Positions 8,441 to 16,356 are shown, counted from the first letter of the stretch. The stretch is 64,000 nt of DNA from Rhodobacter capsulatus (GCF_003254295.1 NZ_QKZO01000015.1:1-64000), one strand, 5' to 3'. Numbers and translations: made by a program. Notes: generated by a model not told the origin, from the sequence alone.

Positions 8441-8638
8441 TCAGGCCGAGGCCGAGGAAGACCGAGGCCCGGCCAGCAGCCAGACGAAGAAGCCAAGCAC
8501 CGGCAACAGCAGGATCAAGAGCACCCAAAGCAGCTTCCGCCCGGTCGAAACGCGCGCGCCCAGAACCGAAATCAGCGCCCAGAGATCGAGCACCAGAACC
8601 AGAATGCCGCCAAGGCCGGTGTAGGGGATGTGATCCAT
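8441..8638 (-). CDS. PLD-nuclease N-terminal (PLDc_N)-like small membrane protein
   Basis: 65 residues from ATG 8638-8636, with GAGGAC upstream. Two helices (GLGGILVLVLDLWALISVLG; LLWVLLILLLPVLGFFVWLLAG) with the LPVLGFFVWLLAGPR ending are characteristic of the PLDc_N family of two-helix proteins. In cardiolipin synthases this module anchors the catalytic domain; alone its function is unknown. It is the first gene of the four-gene minus-strand operon ending at 6030, directly downstream of an EcfG-type promoter. Confidence 0.8.
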   Translation of the reverse strand: MDHIPYTGLGGILVLVLDLWALISVLGARVSTGRKLLWVLLILLLPVLGFFVWLLAGPRSSSASA

Positions 8639-8667
8639 GTCGGTCGTCCTCGGATGGTTTCCTGTCC

Positions 8668-8693
8668 AACGCAGCAGATGGCAAAAGGGTTCC
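8668..8693 (-). promoter_or_regulatory. EcfG-type stress promoter of the PLDc_N/holin/AI-2E operon
   Basis: On the minus strand GGAAC (8693-8689) is followed by 17 bases and CGTT (8671-8668), matching the alphaproteobacterial EcfG consensus GGAAC-N16/17-CGTT. It ends 30 bases before the first start codon at 8638. The regulator itself (ecfG) is 2 kb away. Confidence 0.75.
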
Positions 8694-8757
8694 GCGCAGG
8701 ACCCCGAAAACCGGAATGCAGGATGCATGTCTGCGGTGCGAAAAAACCTGCGATCGC

Positions 8758-8895
8758 GTGCAACCCGAGGCCTATGTGGGGCATCTGGGCCAAGCCTTTG
8801 ATGCCGAGGGAAACCTGACCGAGGACCGCACCCGGGCGCATCTGGAGGCGGTGATGCGGGCCTTTGCCGCCTGGGTCGCGCGGCAGGCCGCCTGA
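8758..8895 (+). pseudogene. C-terminal remnant of an NADPH-dependent FMN reductase
   Basis: About 45 codons end at TGA 8893-8895 and read VQPEAYVGHLGQAFD, then AEGNLTEDRTRAHLEAVMRA. This is the characteristic C-terminus of ChrR/ArsH-type NAD(P)H:FMN oxidoreductases. There is no start codon, flavin-binding half or ribosome site upstream; the sequence before 8750 is the promoter region of the divergent operon. A deletion removed the rest of the gene. Confidence 0.6.
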
Positions 8896-9000
8896 TCGGC
8901 AGCCGTCAAGGGACCGGCCCCGCCCGGGCCCGAAAAACCGAGGGACGGCAGCAAAAAGGGGGGGCGATGCCCCCCCGCGATCCTTTCCGTGCCGGTCGGC

Positions 9001-9480
9001 TCAGTCGAGCCGCGCGGCCACCTCGTCGGCGAAGGTGTTCACCATCGCCAGGTAATAGGCCTGGGCATCGGTGAAGGCGCCTTTCCGCAGCTTGCCATCG
9101 GCGTCCAGCGCGTTCAGCGTCGTCGCATCCACCGCCAGGTCATAGCTGTCGAATTTCGAATTGTCGCTCTGGCTGGTGACATGCACCTTGCCCGCCAGCC
9201 GGGCCTGGGCGACGTCGGTGATTTCCTCGAAGGTGTTGGCCATCGACAGCTCGTCGATGTCGACGGTCACCTTGGCGCCCGCGTCGGCAAGCTGGTCGGC
9301 CAGCCGTTCGGTGATCGCGGCCTTCAGGTCATAGGCCAGATGGCCCCAGTAAAGCGCGGCCTTCGGGTTCGAGATCGCGGTCAGATCGGCCTGGACGTCG
9401 ATTTCCTGCACCGGGGTCGCGGCGATGGCAGCGGTGCCCAGAAAGAGGGCGGTGGTGGCGGCAAGAACCTTGCGGATCAT
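9001..9480 (-). CDS. Secreted (periplasmic) hypothetical protein of the stress regulon
   Basis: 159 residues from ATG 9480-9478, with AGGAAAA upstream. A clear Sec signal peptide (MIRKVLAATTALFLGTAAIAA, cleavage near ATA-ATP) is followed by a mixed alpha/beta domain of about 135 residues without cysteines or known motifs. A recurring feature is the acidic VDIDELSMANTFEEITDVAQ segment. An upstream in-frame ATG (9552) lies within the promoter and is rejected. A short leader separates it from a good EcfG-type promoter (9558-9534), so it is probably made under general stress. I do not recognise the family. Confidence 0.8.
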   Translation of the reverse strand: MIRKVLAATTALFLGTAAIAATPVQEIDVQADLTAISNPKAALYWGHLAYDLKAAITERLADQLADAGAKVTVDIDELSMANTFEEITDVAQARLAGKVHVTSQSDNSKFDSYDLAVDATTLNALDADGKLRKGAFTDAQAYYLAMVNTFADEVAARLD

Positions 9481-9533
9481 GTTCAGTTTTCCTTTCGCAT
9501 GAATGCCGATGTCTTCGGCGTCAGTAAAAAGGA

Positions 9534-9558
9534 AACGCATCAGCCCGGACATGGTTCC
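9534..9558 (-). promoter_or_regulatory. EcfG-type promoter of the secreted protein gene
   Basis: GGAAC (9558-9554), 16-base spacer, CGTT (9537-9534) on the minus strand, 53 bases before the start codon at 9480. It matches the EcfG consensus with the same spacing as the phyR/nepR promoters nearby. Confidence 0.75.
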
Positions 9559-9590
9559 GAAATATTTTGCAACGCCTTGGACAAAAAGAA

Positions 9591-9617
9591 AAAACCCGCC
9601 GGAACGCGGCGGGTTTT
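9591..9617. terminator. Intrinsic terminator after phyR
   Basis: Perfect 10-bp stem AAAACCCGCC (9591-9600) / GGCGGGTTTT (9608-9617) with a 7-base loop. Reading on the minus strand from phyR (stop 9639) the stem ends in a T run, and it lies before the EcfG promoter of the next minus-strand gene. The symmetrical A/T flanks would let it work in both directions. Confidence 0.85.
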
Positions 9618-9638
9618 CGAAGCGATCACAGCGGCCGG

Positions 9639-10448
9639 TCAGCCCACGAGCGTCTCGGTGGAGGCGAAGAACATCGCCTGGCTGACCGCCGAGCGGACCT
9701 GCTCTTCCGAGAAGGGCTTGGTGATCAGGAAGGCCGGTTCCGGCTTTTCGCCGGTCAGCAGAAGCTTCGGGAAGGCGGTGATGAAGATCACCGGCACCGG
9801 GCCGATTTCCTTGAGGATGTCATTGACCGCATCGATGCCCGAAGAGGCGTCGGCCAGCTGGATGTCCGACAGGATCAGGTCGGGGCGCTGCTTGGCGGCC
9901 AGTGTCACCGCCTCGGCCCGGGTGCGCGCGATGCCGGTGACGCGATGGCCGATGCCCGCGACGATATCGGCCAGATCCATCGCGATGATCGCCTCGTCCT
10001 CGATCACCATCACCCGGCCCGAGACCGCCGCCGCCATCTCGCGGTTCGCGGCGGCGATGAGAGAGCCGACTTCCTCCGGCTCGACCTGCATGATCGCGCC
10101 GATCTCGGCGGCGTCGAACCCCTCGATCGTCTGCAGCAAAAGCGCCTCGCGCGAGTTCGGCGTCAGCCCCGCCATCAGCGCCTGCGCCCGCGCGGCAAGC
10201 CCCTCGTCCGGCACCGCCGTCGGCGCCCCGGCGCTGGCCCAGACCAGATGGAAGGCGTGAAACAGCCCGACTTTCGGGCGCGCGGCCGCCTCGATCACCG
10301 CGGGATCGACCAGCAGGCTTTCGAGCGTCGCCACCGCATAGGCATCGCCGCTGGTCTGGTTGCCGGTCAGCGCGCGGGCGTAGCGGCGCAGATAGGGCAG
10401 TTCGGCGGCAATCGCCTGCGACAGATCGAGGGGGGCGGTGCTCATCAT
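9639..10448 (-). CDS. phyR: PhyR, anti-anti-sigma response regulator of the general stress response
   Basis: 269 residues from ATG 10448-10446 (a second ATG follows directly), with GGGAGA upstream. Residues 1-135 are the sigma-factor-like domain that mimics EcfG and captures NepR (LPYLRRYARALTGNQTSGD, AEIGAIMQVEPEEVGSLI). Residues 144-265 are a receiver domain with the acidic pair Glu150/Asp151, phospho-acceptor Asp195 in LILSDIQLAD, and Lys in FLITKPFSEE. When phosphorylated, PhyR binds NepR and frees EcfG. The gene is divergent from nepR-ecfG and shares a palindromic EcfG promoter with it, so it is autoregulated by EcfG. Confidence 0.97.
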   Translation of the reverse strand: MMSTAPLDLSQAIAAELPYLRRYARALTGNQTSGDAYAVATLESLLVDPAVIEAAARPKVGLFHAFHLVWASAGAPTAVPDEGLAARAQALMAGLTPNSREALLLQTIEGFDAAEIGAIMQVEPEEVGSLIAAANREMAAAVSGRVMVIEDEAIIAMDLADIVAGIGHRVTGIARTRAEAVTLAAKQRPDLILSDIQLADASSGIDAVNDILKEIGPVPVIFITAFPKLLLTGEKPEPAFLITKPFSEEQVRSAVSQAMFFASTETLVG

Positions 10449-10476
10449 CGTTTTCTCCCAAAAACGCGTTTTCCGG

Positions 10477-10507
10477 GGAACCAACGCGTGACAGGCGCGT
10501 TGGTTCC
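10477..10507. promoter_or_regulatory. Palindromic bidirectional EcfG promoter between phyR and nepR
   Basis: Perfect inverted repeat: GGAACCAACGCG (10477-10488), 7-base spacer, CGCGTTGGTTCC (10496-10507). Plus strand: -35 GGAAC 10477-10481, 16 bases, -10 CGTT 10498-10501, reading into nepR-ecfG. Minus strand: -35 GGAAC 10507-10503, 16 bases, -10 CGTT 10486-10483, reading into phyR. The two promoters interlock completely, so two holoenzymes could not sit on it at once. Confidence 0.9.
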
Positions 10508-10538
10508 CTGAAGAGTGACGCAGGCGGCGAGAAAGATC

Positions 10539-10721
10539 ATGGCAGAGGACAAGAGCACACAAAACGGGCGCGACGCGCGGGCCGACATACGGGCCGAAGG
10601 GCTGCGCCGCGATATCGACGAGAATTTGAAGCGCGTCTTCGAGGCCTCGCTCGACCCGGAAATTCCGGATCGGTTCAAGGATTTGCTGGCGCAGCTGAAA
10701 GCGCGCGGGGGGGGACAATGA
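10539..10721 (+). CDS. nepR: NepR anti-sigma factor
   Basis: 60 residues from ATG 10539, with GAAAG upstream. A GTG at 10515 would leave only a few bases of leader after the promoter and is rejected. The core LRRDIDENLKRVFEASLDPE followed by IPDRFKDLLAQLKARG is the NepR signature: two amphipathic helices that hold EcfG inactive and are handed over to phosphorylated PhyR. The stop overlaps the ecfG start (ATGA at 10718-10721), so the sigma and anti-sigma factor are translationally coupled. Confidence 0.95.
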   Translation: MAEDKSTQNGRDARADIRAEGLRRDIDENLKRVFEASLDPEIPDRFKDLLAQLKARGGGQ

Positions 10722-11314
10722 CCGGGCCCGATCCGCGCACAGAAGATCCGCGCACAGATCCGCGGGACGAGCTGGCGAGCCATATCCCGGCGCTGCGGGC
10801 CTTTGCGATTTCGCTGACCCGCAATGTCACCGAGGCCGACGATCTGGTGCAGGAAACGATCCTGAAGGCCTGGGGCAATTTCGACAAGTTCCTTTTGGGC
10901 AGCAACCTGCGGGCTTGGCTGTTCACCATCCTGCGCAACACCTTTTATTCGGCGCGGCGCAAGACCCGGCGCGAGGTGCCGGACCCCGACGGCCTGCACG
11001 CCGGCACGCTTGTCACCCATCCCGCGCATGACGGCCGCCTTGCGATGGCCGATTTCACCCGCGCCTTCGATCAGCTGTCCGCGGAACACCGCGAGGTGCT
11101 GATCCTGGTCGGCGCGAACGGCTATTCCTACGAGGAGGCGGCCGCGATGATGGGCGTGGCCACCGGCACGGCGAAAAGCCGGGCGAACCGGGCGCGGGCG
11201 CGGCTGTGTGAGCTGCTGGGGCTGGCCGAGGGCGAGACGGTGCTGATCCCCTCGTCCTCGGCCGGGGCGGCCGCACCGGGGATGGGACCGGGACCGGGGC
11301 CGCAGGCGGCATGA
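10718..11314 (+). CDS. ecfG: EcfG, extracytoplasmic-function sigma factor of the general stress response
   Basis: 198 residues. Region 2 is at about 20-85 (LASHIPALRAFAISLTRN, EADDLVQETILKAWGNFDKF, LRAWLFTILRNTFYSARRK). Region 4 is at about 112-170 (FDQLSAEHREVLILVGANG, YSYEEAAAMMGVATGTAKSR). It is the ECF15/EcfG type, which reads GGAAC-N16/17-CGTT promoters; five such sites lie within 5 kb. A Gly/Pro/Ala-rich C-terminal tail of about 25 residues is unusual and probably disordered. It overlaps nepR at the start and the kinase gene at the stop (ATGA both times), forming a tightly coupled nepR-ecfG-kinase operon. Confidence 0.96.
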   Translation: MTGPDPRTEDPRTDPRDELASHIPALRAFAISLTRNVTEADDLVQETILKAWGNFDKFLLGSNLRAWLFTILRNTFYSARRKTRREVPDPDGLHAGTLVTHPAHDGRLAMADFTRAFDQLSAEHREVLILVGANGYSYEEAAAMMGVATGTAKSRANRARARLCELLGLAEGETVLIPSSSAGAAAPGMGPGPGPQAA

Positions 11315-13074
11315 TCCGGTGGCGGCGCGGCACGGGCGGTCTGGGATTGCGGCTGACGGTGATCATGGGGGCGGTGCTGACCCCGCTGGCCGTGCTCAGC
11401 TATGCGCAGACCCTGGCCACCGAGCGCGCGGCCGAAAACCGTCTGCGCGCGGCGATCCTGGGCGAGACGCTGATGGCCGCGGCGCCGCAGGTCGATCTGC
11501 TGATGCAGGCGCGCGGCACCGCGGTGGCGCTGGCCGCCAGCCTGCCGCAGCTTGCCACCGATCCGGCGGCCTGTTCGGCTTATCTGCGCCATGTCGCCGA
11601 AGAAGCGGGAAATGACTATTCCTTTCTCGGCTTCGTGCCGCTTGACGGGCAGATCCGCTGCGCCTCGACCGGCGCGCCCCATGATCTGAGCGCCAGCGCC
11701 TGGCTGGCCGATCTGCGCGAAAATCCGCGCCCGAAGCTGACCGTGAACCGGGACGGCCCGCTGTCGGGGACCTCGATCCTGAACCTGTCGCTGCCCGTCA
11801 CCGATGACGCGGGGGCGTTGATCGGCTTTGCCTCGGTTTCGATGCCGCAATCCGAATTTCAGGCCCGCGGCCTTGCCCCAAGCGGCAGCGTCGGGCAGCC
11901 GCTGGCCGTGGTCACCTTCGATCCGGCGGGGACGGTGCTGACGGCGACGAACGGGCTTGAAGCGGCGGCGCGGCTGCTTCCGGCCGGGCATGCGCTGAGC
12001 GATCTGGCGGGCGCGCGCGGCGAGAGCTTTCTGGACACGGCACCCGATGGCGAAAGACACGCCTTCGCCGTCGTGCCGCTCTGGCCGGGCGAGCTTTACC
12101 TGTTGTCCTCCTGGCCTGCCGATGCGCTGGACGAGCCACGGCTTTTGTCGGGCTGGCCGCCCTTCGCCTTTCCGGCGCTGATGTGGGCGGCCAGCCTTGC
12201 CGTCGCCTGGATCGCCGCGCACAGCCAGGTGCTGCGCCAGATCCGCGCGCTGCGCGCCTCGATCACTGCCTTTGCCGAGGGCGAGCGCCGCCTGCCGCCG
12301 CTGCGGCTGACCGGCGCGGCCAACGAATTGCGCGACGTGGCCGAGGCTTACGAGCGGATGACACGGGCCGTCGTGCAGGACGAGGCGGATCTGGAAAACG
12401 TCATTCATCAAAAAGAGGTGCTGCTGCGCGAGGTGCATCACCGGGTGAAGAACAATCTGCAGCTGATCGCCTCGATCCTGAACATGCAGCTGCGCCGCGC
12501 GAAGACCGACGAGGCCCGGGCGGCGATGCGCAACGTGCAGGAACGGGTGCTGAGCCTCGCCACGATCCACCGCGAACTTTACCTGACCTCGGGGCAGACC
12601 GACATCCGCGCCGATGAACTGTTGCCGCGGATCGCGGCGCATGTCCTGAAGATCGGCACGACGCCCGAGCGGCAGTTTGATCTTGATCTGCGCATCGACG
12701 AGATCCGGCTGGTCCCAGATCAGGCGGTGGCTTTGGCGCTGTTTCTGGCCGAGGGGCTGGACAAGGCGCTCAAGCACGCCTGGCGCGGGCCGGGCGGCAC
12801 CGCCGCGGTGGGCGTCAGCTTCACCCGCACCGCCGAGGGGCCGGTGGCGCTGCGGGTGACGAACACGCTCGCTCCGGAGGGCGCGGGGACCGATCCCGGC
12901 CCGATGCTGCCCGCCTCGGACGGGTTCGGCGAAAAACTGCTGGCGGCCTTTGCCAGCCAGCTTGACGGCAGTTTCAGCCGCGGCCCGGAGGCGGGCCAAT
13001 ACGTGCTGCGGCTGAGCTTCCCCCCGGCCGCGCTTGAAGCGGGCGAGGAACGCCACCGCCGCGCCGAAACCTGA
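11311..13074 (+). CDS. HWE/HisKA_2-type sensor histidine kinase with degenerate ATP-binding site
   Basis: 587 residues. TM1 is at about 11-29, a periplasmic dCache-like sensor domain at about 30-283, and TM2 at about 284-303. A HAMP-like linker and coiled coil follow, then HisKA_2 dimerisation with [17 protein letters not shown] (phospho-His 376/377), then a HATPase-like domain. The phospho-acceptor box is perfect, but the N-box reads [11 protein letters not shown]: Glu481 is kept, and the Asn that binds magnesium is Lys485. The D-x-G-x-G box is also missing ([11 protein letters not shown] instead). It may act as a phosphatase, depend on another kinase or be a decoy sensor. Coupled to ecfG by ATGA, it is the obvious partner of PhyR. 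Confidence 0.88.
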   Translation: MIRWRRGTGGLGLRLTVIMGAVLTPLAVLSYAQTLATERAAENRLRAAILGETLMAAAPQVDLLMQARGTAVALAASLPQLATDPAACSAYLRHVAEEAGNDYSFLGFVPLDGQIRCASTGAPHDLSASAWLADLRENPRPKLTVNRDGPLSGTSILNLSLPVTDDAGALIGFASVSMPQSEFQARGLAPSGSVGQPLAVVTFDPAGTVLTATNGLEAAARLLPAGHALSDLAGARGESFLDTAPDGERHAFAVVPLWPGELYLLSSWPADALDEPRLLSGWPPFAFPALMWAASLAVAWIAAHSQVLRQIRALRASITAFAEGERRLPPLRLTGAANELRDVAEAYERMTRAVVQDEADLENVIHQKEVLLREVHHRVKNNLQLIASILNMQLRRAKTDEARAAMRNVQERVLSLATIHRELYLTSGQTDIRADELLPRIAAHVLKIGTTPERQFDLDLRIDEIRLVPDQAVALALFLAEGLDKALKHAWRGPGGTAAVGVSFTRTAEGPVALRVTNTLAPEGAGTDPGPMLPASDGFGEKLLAAFASQLDGSFSRGPEAGQYVLRLSFPPAALEAGEERHRRAET

Positions 13075-13077
13075 TCG

Positions 13078-13102
13078 GGAACCCGAAGGCCGTTTGTGCG
13101 TT
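13078..13102 (+). promoter_or_regulatory. EcfG-type promoter of the DUF1328 gene
   Basis: GGAAC 13078-13082, 16 bases, CGTT 13099-13102. It begins four bases after the kinase stop codon and lies about 60 bases upstream of the small membrane protein gene at 13164. It matches the EcfG consensus exactly. Confidence 0.78.
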
Positions 13103-13163
13103 CACTTCCCACGGGCGTCAGGGCACGGCGCCGCGGCAACCACCACATCACGGGAGAGATATC

Positions 13164-13337
13164 ATGCTGGGTTGGGCCCTGACATTCATGGTGCTGGCGC
13201 TGATCGCCGGTGCGCTTGGCTTTGGCGGGATCGCGGGGGCCTCGGCCTCGATCGCGCAACTTCTCTTCGTGCTGTTCCTGATCCTGTTCGTCGTGGCGCT
13301 GATCGCGCGTGCCCTGCGCGGCCAGCCGCCGGTCTGA
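13164..13337 (+). CDS. DUF1328-family small membrane protein
   Basis: 57 residues from ATG 13164, with GGGAGAG upstream. Two helices ([27 protein letters not shown] and [22 protein letters not shown]) give the standard DUF1328/YtjA profile. Homologues are frequent members of EcfG regulons and are thought to act at the membrane; the exact function is unknown. An EcfG promoter precedes it and a strong terminator follows it, so it can be a monocistronic stress gene. Confidence 0.9.
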   Translation: MLGWALTFMVLALIAGALGFGGIAGASASIAQLLFVLFLILFVVALIARALRGQPPV

Positions 13338-13360
13338 ACCGGAAACGGACCCTCACGAAG

Positions 13361-13392
13361 AGCGCCCCCCCGGCCCCCCGGGGGGGCGTTTT
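13361..13392. terminator. GC-rich intrinsic terminator between DUF1328 gene and HWE kinase
   Basis: Stem CGCCCCCC (13363-13370) / GGGGGGCG (13381-13388) followed by TTTTC on the plus strand. It closes the nepR-ecfG-kinase-DUF1328 direction and abuts the stop of the convergent kinase gene (13392). Confidence 0.8.
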
Positions 13393-14399
13393 CATCCGGC
13401 GACGCCCAGCGGAAAGCGCAGGGATACCCGGGTTCCGCCGCCCTCGCGGCGCGAAAATTCAAGCGTGCCGTTCAGTTGCGCGCAGAACTGATGCGCCAGC
13501 CGCAGCCCGAGACTGCTGGCCGTCGTCGCATCGAACCCCTCGGGCAGGCCGCGTCCATCGTCAAGAATGTCAAGTTCCGCCACGCCCCCCGCCACCCGCG
13601 TGCGCAAGGTGACGGTGATCCGCCCGCGTTCGGGCAGGGCATGTTCCAGCGCATTCGACACCATCTCGACCGCGATCAGCGCCACCGGGCCTGCCTGATC
13701 GGCGGGAACCGGCAGCGGCGCCAGATCGAAGTCGAGCCTGACCCGGTCCTGCAGGGTCGCGCCCGCGACGATCTCGGGCAGGGTCGCGCGCATCAGCGCC
13801 CCGATCTCGGTCACCTGTCGCGCCGGGTCATGCAACTGCCGCTGCACGGCGGCGATCACGCCCAGCCGCGAGGCCGCCGCCCGCAGCGCCTGCCGCCCCT
13901 CGGGGTCGCGCATCTTGCGTTCCTCCATCCGCAAGATCGCGCCGATCACCTGCAGGTTGTTCGACACCCGGTGCTGGAGTTCGTGGAACATCAGCCGGTT
14001 CTGCTCGGCCATCTGCGCCGAGGCCGCCCGTTCAAGATCAAGCTTGCGCAGCGCCACGCGCATGAGATGGATCAGCAGCAATCCCGTCGCGACGATGAAG
14101 CCGTAAAAGGTCATCGCCACCAGATCGGGGCCGGTCGGCGCGCGCACCCCCCCGGGGGTGACGAAAAACGCATAGGCCGCCGCCCCCGAGACAACCGCGG
14201 TCAGGATGCCCGCGCGGGTCGACAGGAAAAACCCGACAAGGAAGACAAGCGGAAAGAAGGTCAGGAACGGGTAGCCGGGGGGCAGGCTGCCCTCGAGCGC
14301 GAAGCGCAGGGCAAAGGCAAGGGCAAAGGCGCCGGCACTGCCCCCCCATTCGACAGACGGGCCACGCGGTCGGTTGGTCAGGGCATGCAGGAGTTTCAT
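13392..14399 (-). CDS. HWE/HisKA_2 sensor histidine kinase with DUF4118 membrane domain
   Basis: 335 residues from ATG 14399-14397. About residues 15-115 form a four-helix DUF4118 (KdpD-like) membrane domain (GGSAGAFALAFALRFAL; FLTFFPLVFLVGFFLSTRAGIL). Then comes the phospho-acceptor helix MFHELQHRVSNNLQVIGAIL with His143. The ATP domain is complete: N-box AVEMVSNALEHAL, G1 DDGRGLPEGF, G2 SSLGLRLAHQF. It has no periplasmic sensor domain. In contrast to the kinase beside ecfG it has all catalytic residues, so it is the better candidate for phosphorylating PhyR in this island. I find no EcfG-type promoter in the 209 bp upstream. Confidence 0.92.
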   Translation of the reverse strand: MKLLHALTNRPRGPSVEWGGSAGAFALAFALRFALEGSLPPGYPFLTFFPLVFLVGFFLSTRAGILTAVVSGAAAYAFFVTPGGVRAPTGPDLVAMTFYGFIVATGLLLIHLMRVALRKLDLERAASAQMAEQNRLMFHELQHRVSNNLQVIGAILRMEERKMRDPEGRQALRAAASRLGVIAAVQRQLHDPARQVTEIGALMRATLPEIVAGATLQDRVRLDFDLAPLPVPADQAGPVALIAVEMVSNALEHALPERGRITVTLRTRVAGGVAELDILDDGRGLPEGFDATTASSLGLRLAHQFCAQLNGTLEFSRREGGGTRVSLRFPLGVAG

Positions 14400-14608
14400 T
14401 GCACCAATCGAAAGATGTTTCGGCAATGCTTGTTCAGCTTCGCAAGAAAGTAAATGCATTCCGCATCGCAGCTGCCGGATCATCGGGGAAGGGGCGGGGG
14501 ACGCCCTGTTTCACCCAGCATTTCCTGAGCAAAACTTTCTTGAGTTCCTCCGGCTGCGGGGATGGTAAAAAATGACTCTTTCACTCGGAAACCGGACCCT
14601 CCCTCATA

Positions 14609-15558
14609 TTGCCCCTCAAGACCGCCATTCTTGGCGGCGTTGCCCTCTCCTGCCTGTGCTCCGCCGCGCTCGCCGAGCGGACGAGCTATCCCCTCACCAT
14701 CGAGAATTGCGGGCAGAAAGTGACCTTCGTGAAAGCGCCCGAGCGCACCGTGGCGCTTGGGCAGAACAGCGCCGAGATCCTGCTCCTGCTGGGGCTCGAG
14801 GACCGCATGGCCGCCACCGCCTTCTGGCCGAACAGCGTCTTGCCGGACCTGGCGGCGGCGCATGACAAGGTGGAGGTGCTGACGGTCGAATTCCCGACGC
14901 TTGAAGCGGTGCTGGCGCAGCAGCCCGATTTCGTGCCCGCCATGCTGGTGACGCTGATGGGGCCCGACAGCAAGGTCGCCAGGCGCGAAGATCTGGAAGC
15001 GCTCGGCATCCCGACCTATCTCTCCCCCAGCGCCTGCACCACCGAGGCCGACACGCAGAACGCCAGCGGCAGCGCGGCGAGCTCTGCCTATGGTGTCCGC
15101 AAGGATCTGTGGTCCATGGACCTCCTCTACAAGGAGATCGAGGACATGGCGCGCATCTTCGACGTGGCCGAGCGCGGCGCGGCGGTGATCGCCGATTTCA
15201 AGGCCCGCGAGGCGGCCCTGCGCGCCGAATTCGCGCCGCGCGAGGATCTGACCTTCCTGTTCTGGTTCTCCAGCCCCTCGCCCGCCGATGATGCCTATCT
15301 GGGCGGCGGCCATGGGCCTTCGGGCTACATCGCCGACCTGCTCGGCGGTTCCAACGCGGTCAAGACCGAGGCGGAATGGCCGACCCTGGGCTGGGAAGGC
15401 ATCATGGCCGCCGCTCCCACCGTCTTCGTCGCCGCGCAGGTCGACCGCAACCGCTGGGACCTCGACCGGGCCGACACCAAGATCGCCTATCTGACCTCCG
15501 ATCCGGCGGTCAGCCAGATGGAGGCGGTCAAGGCGGGGCGCATCGCGGTGATGAGCGG
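14609..15558 (+). pseudogene. Iron/cobalamin-type ABC substrate-binding protein, 3' truncated
   Basis: A TTG at 14609 opens about 316 residues: a signal peptide (MPLKTAILGGVALSCLCSAALA) and a TroA/FecB-type periplasmic binding protein (YPLTIENCGQKVTFVKAPER, VALGQNSAEILLLLGLEDRM, GPSGYIADLLGGSNAV, WPTLGWEGIMAAAPTVFVAA). The C-terminus is cut at KAGRIAVMSG, where about 30 residues should follow; instead the frame runs into a permease N-terminus. There is no ATG and no ribosome site. It probably belonged to an iron-chelate importer operon. Confidence 0.75.
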
Positions 15559-15678
15559 GGCGGGGAAACGCGTCTTGCTTCTGACGGTTTCGCTTCTGGT
15601 TCTGTGTCTTGCCGTCGCGGTGGCGATGACCGTCGGCGACTATGCCATATCGCTCGGCACGGTCGTGCTGGCGGCAAA
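15559..15678 (+). pseudogene. N-terminal fragment of a FecCD-type permease fused to the binding protein
   Basis: In the frame of the preceding binding protein, about 38 residues (KRVLLLTVSLLVLCLAVAVA, then MTVGDYAISLGTVVLAA) are the first helix and following loop of a FecCD/BtuC permease. A normal operon would have the full binding protein, then a separate permease of about 330 residues. A deletion joined the two frames. At about 15678 the sequence switches to an antisense gene piece, so the permease is lost as well. Confidence 0.65.
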
Positions 15679-16089
15679 CATCTGCTGCACCCGCACGCCC
15701 GCTTCTTTCTTCAGGATCCGGTCGCGTTCGCCCTGCATCCATTCGGCGCTCGGCACCGCCTTGGCGAGACGGTCCTTGCGGATCGCGGTGCGGCGTGCCT
15801 CGGTCGCTGCGGCATCCGCCGCAAGAAGCCCGTCCGCGCCCTTGACCAGCACGACGCCATAGACGCTGTCGGCAAAGCGCTCGACCAGATAGCCGCGCCC
15901 GAAGTAGCTGCGCGACAGGCCGCGCCACAGCTCCGTCCAGGAGGAGACCAGAAAATGCCAGCTGTAGGCGAAGGCCACGCGCCGGTCGTTGGGGGTCATC
16001 CAGCTGCCCTTGGGCAGACGGAATTCGGTGCCATAGGCGGCGCCGTCGTTGATCATCTCGGTCGGGATCAGGGTTTGGGTCATCATCAC
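15676..16089 (-). pseudogene. acxB: Acetone carboxylase alpha subunit (hydantoinase B family) remnant with internal deletion
   Basis: From an ATG at 16089 the frame reads YGTEFRLPKGSWMTPNDRR, VAFAYSWHFLVSSWTELWR and GLSRSYFGRGYLVE, a segment typical of acetone carboxylase alpha subunits. It then jumps directly to the C-terminal region (YGVVLVKGADG, ARRTAIRKDRLAKAVPSAEW, ERDRILKKE). Several hundred residues between these parts are missing, and the true C-terminus is cut at about 15676. Acetone carboxylase of Rhodobacter capsulatus is known, so a functional copy may exist elsewhere. I judge this piece non-functional. Confidence 0.65.
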
Positions 16090-16356
16090 CCGGAACCAGC
16101 TTCTGTTCCTGAACAGCGACGCCGAGGCATCCGACGATGACGGGGGCCGTCGCAGCTATGGCCGCCGGATTTCGTGCTGACGCCGATCCCGGGCCGGCGG
16201 CTGGTGCTTTCGCGCAACCCGCGCGGATTACGCCACGCGCCCGCAGTTCTGGAAAGAATGAGGATCGGATGCGATCCACATTTTACATAACCTTGCTTAC
16301 AGGATTTGTGCCTATCTGAGGGCGGGCCGCGGCGGCCCGCTCTTAGAGGTGATCAC
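16090..16356. other. Gene debris and hairpin before a small ORF
   Basis: A plus-strand frame (about 16155-16260) reads PDFVLTPIPGRRLVLSRNPR and, after one frameshift, DYATRPQFWKE followed by TGA 16258-16260. It looks like the decayed end of a gene I cannot name. At 16322-16340 a very GC-rich inverted repeat (GCGGGCCGC / GCGGCCCGC) lies just before the ribosome site of the next small ORF. Confidence 0.35.

Noticed and set aside
16322-16340. GC-rich hairpin as terminator
   Set aside because: No T run and it directly precedes a ribosome site; kept only as part of the debris description.
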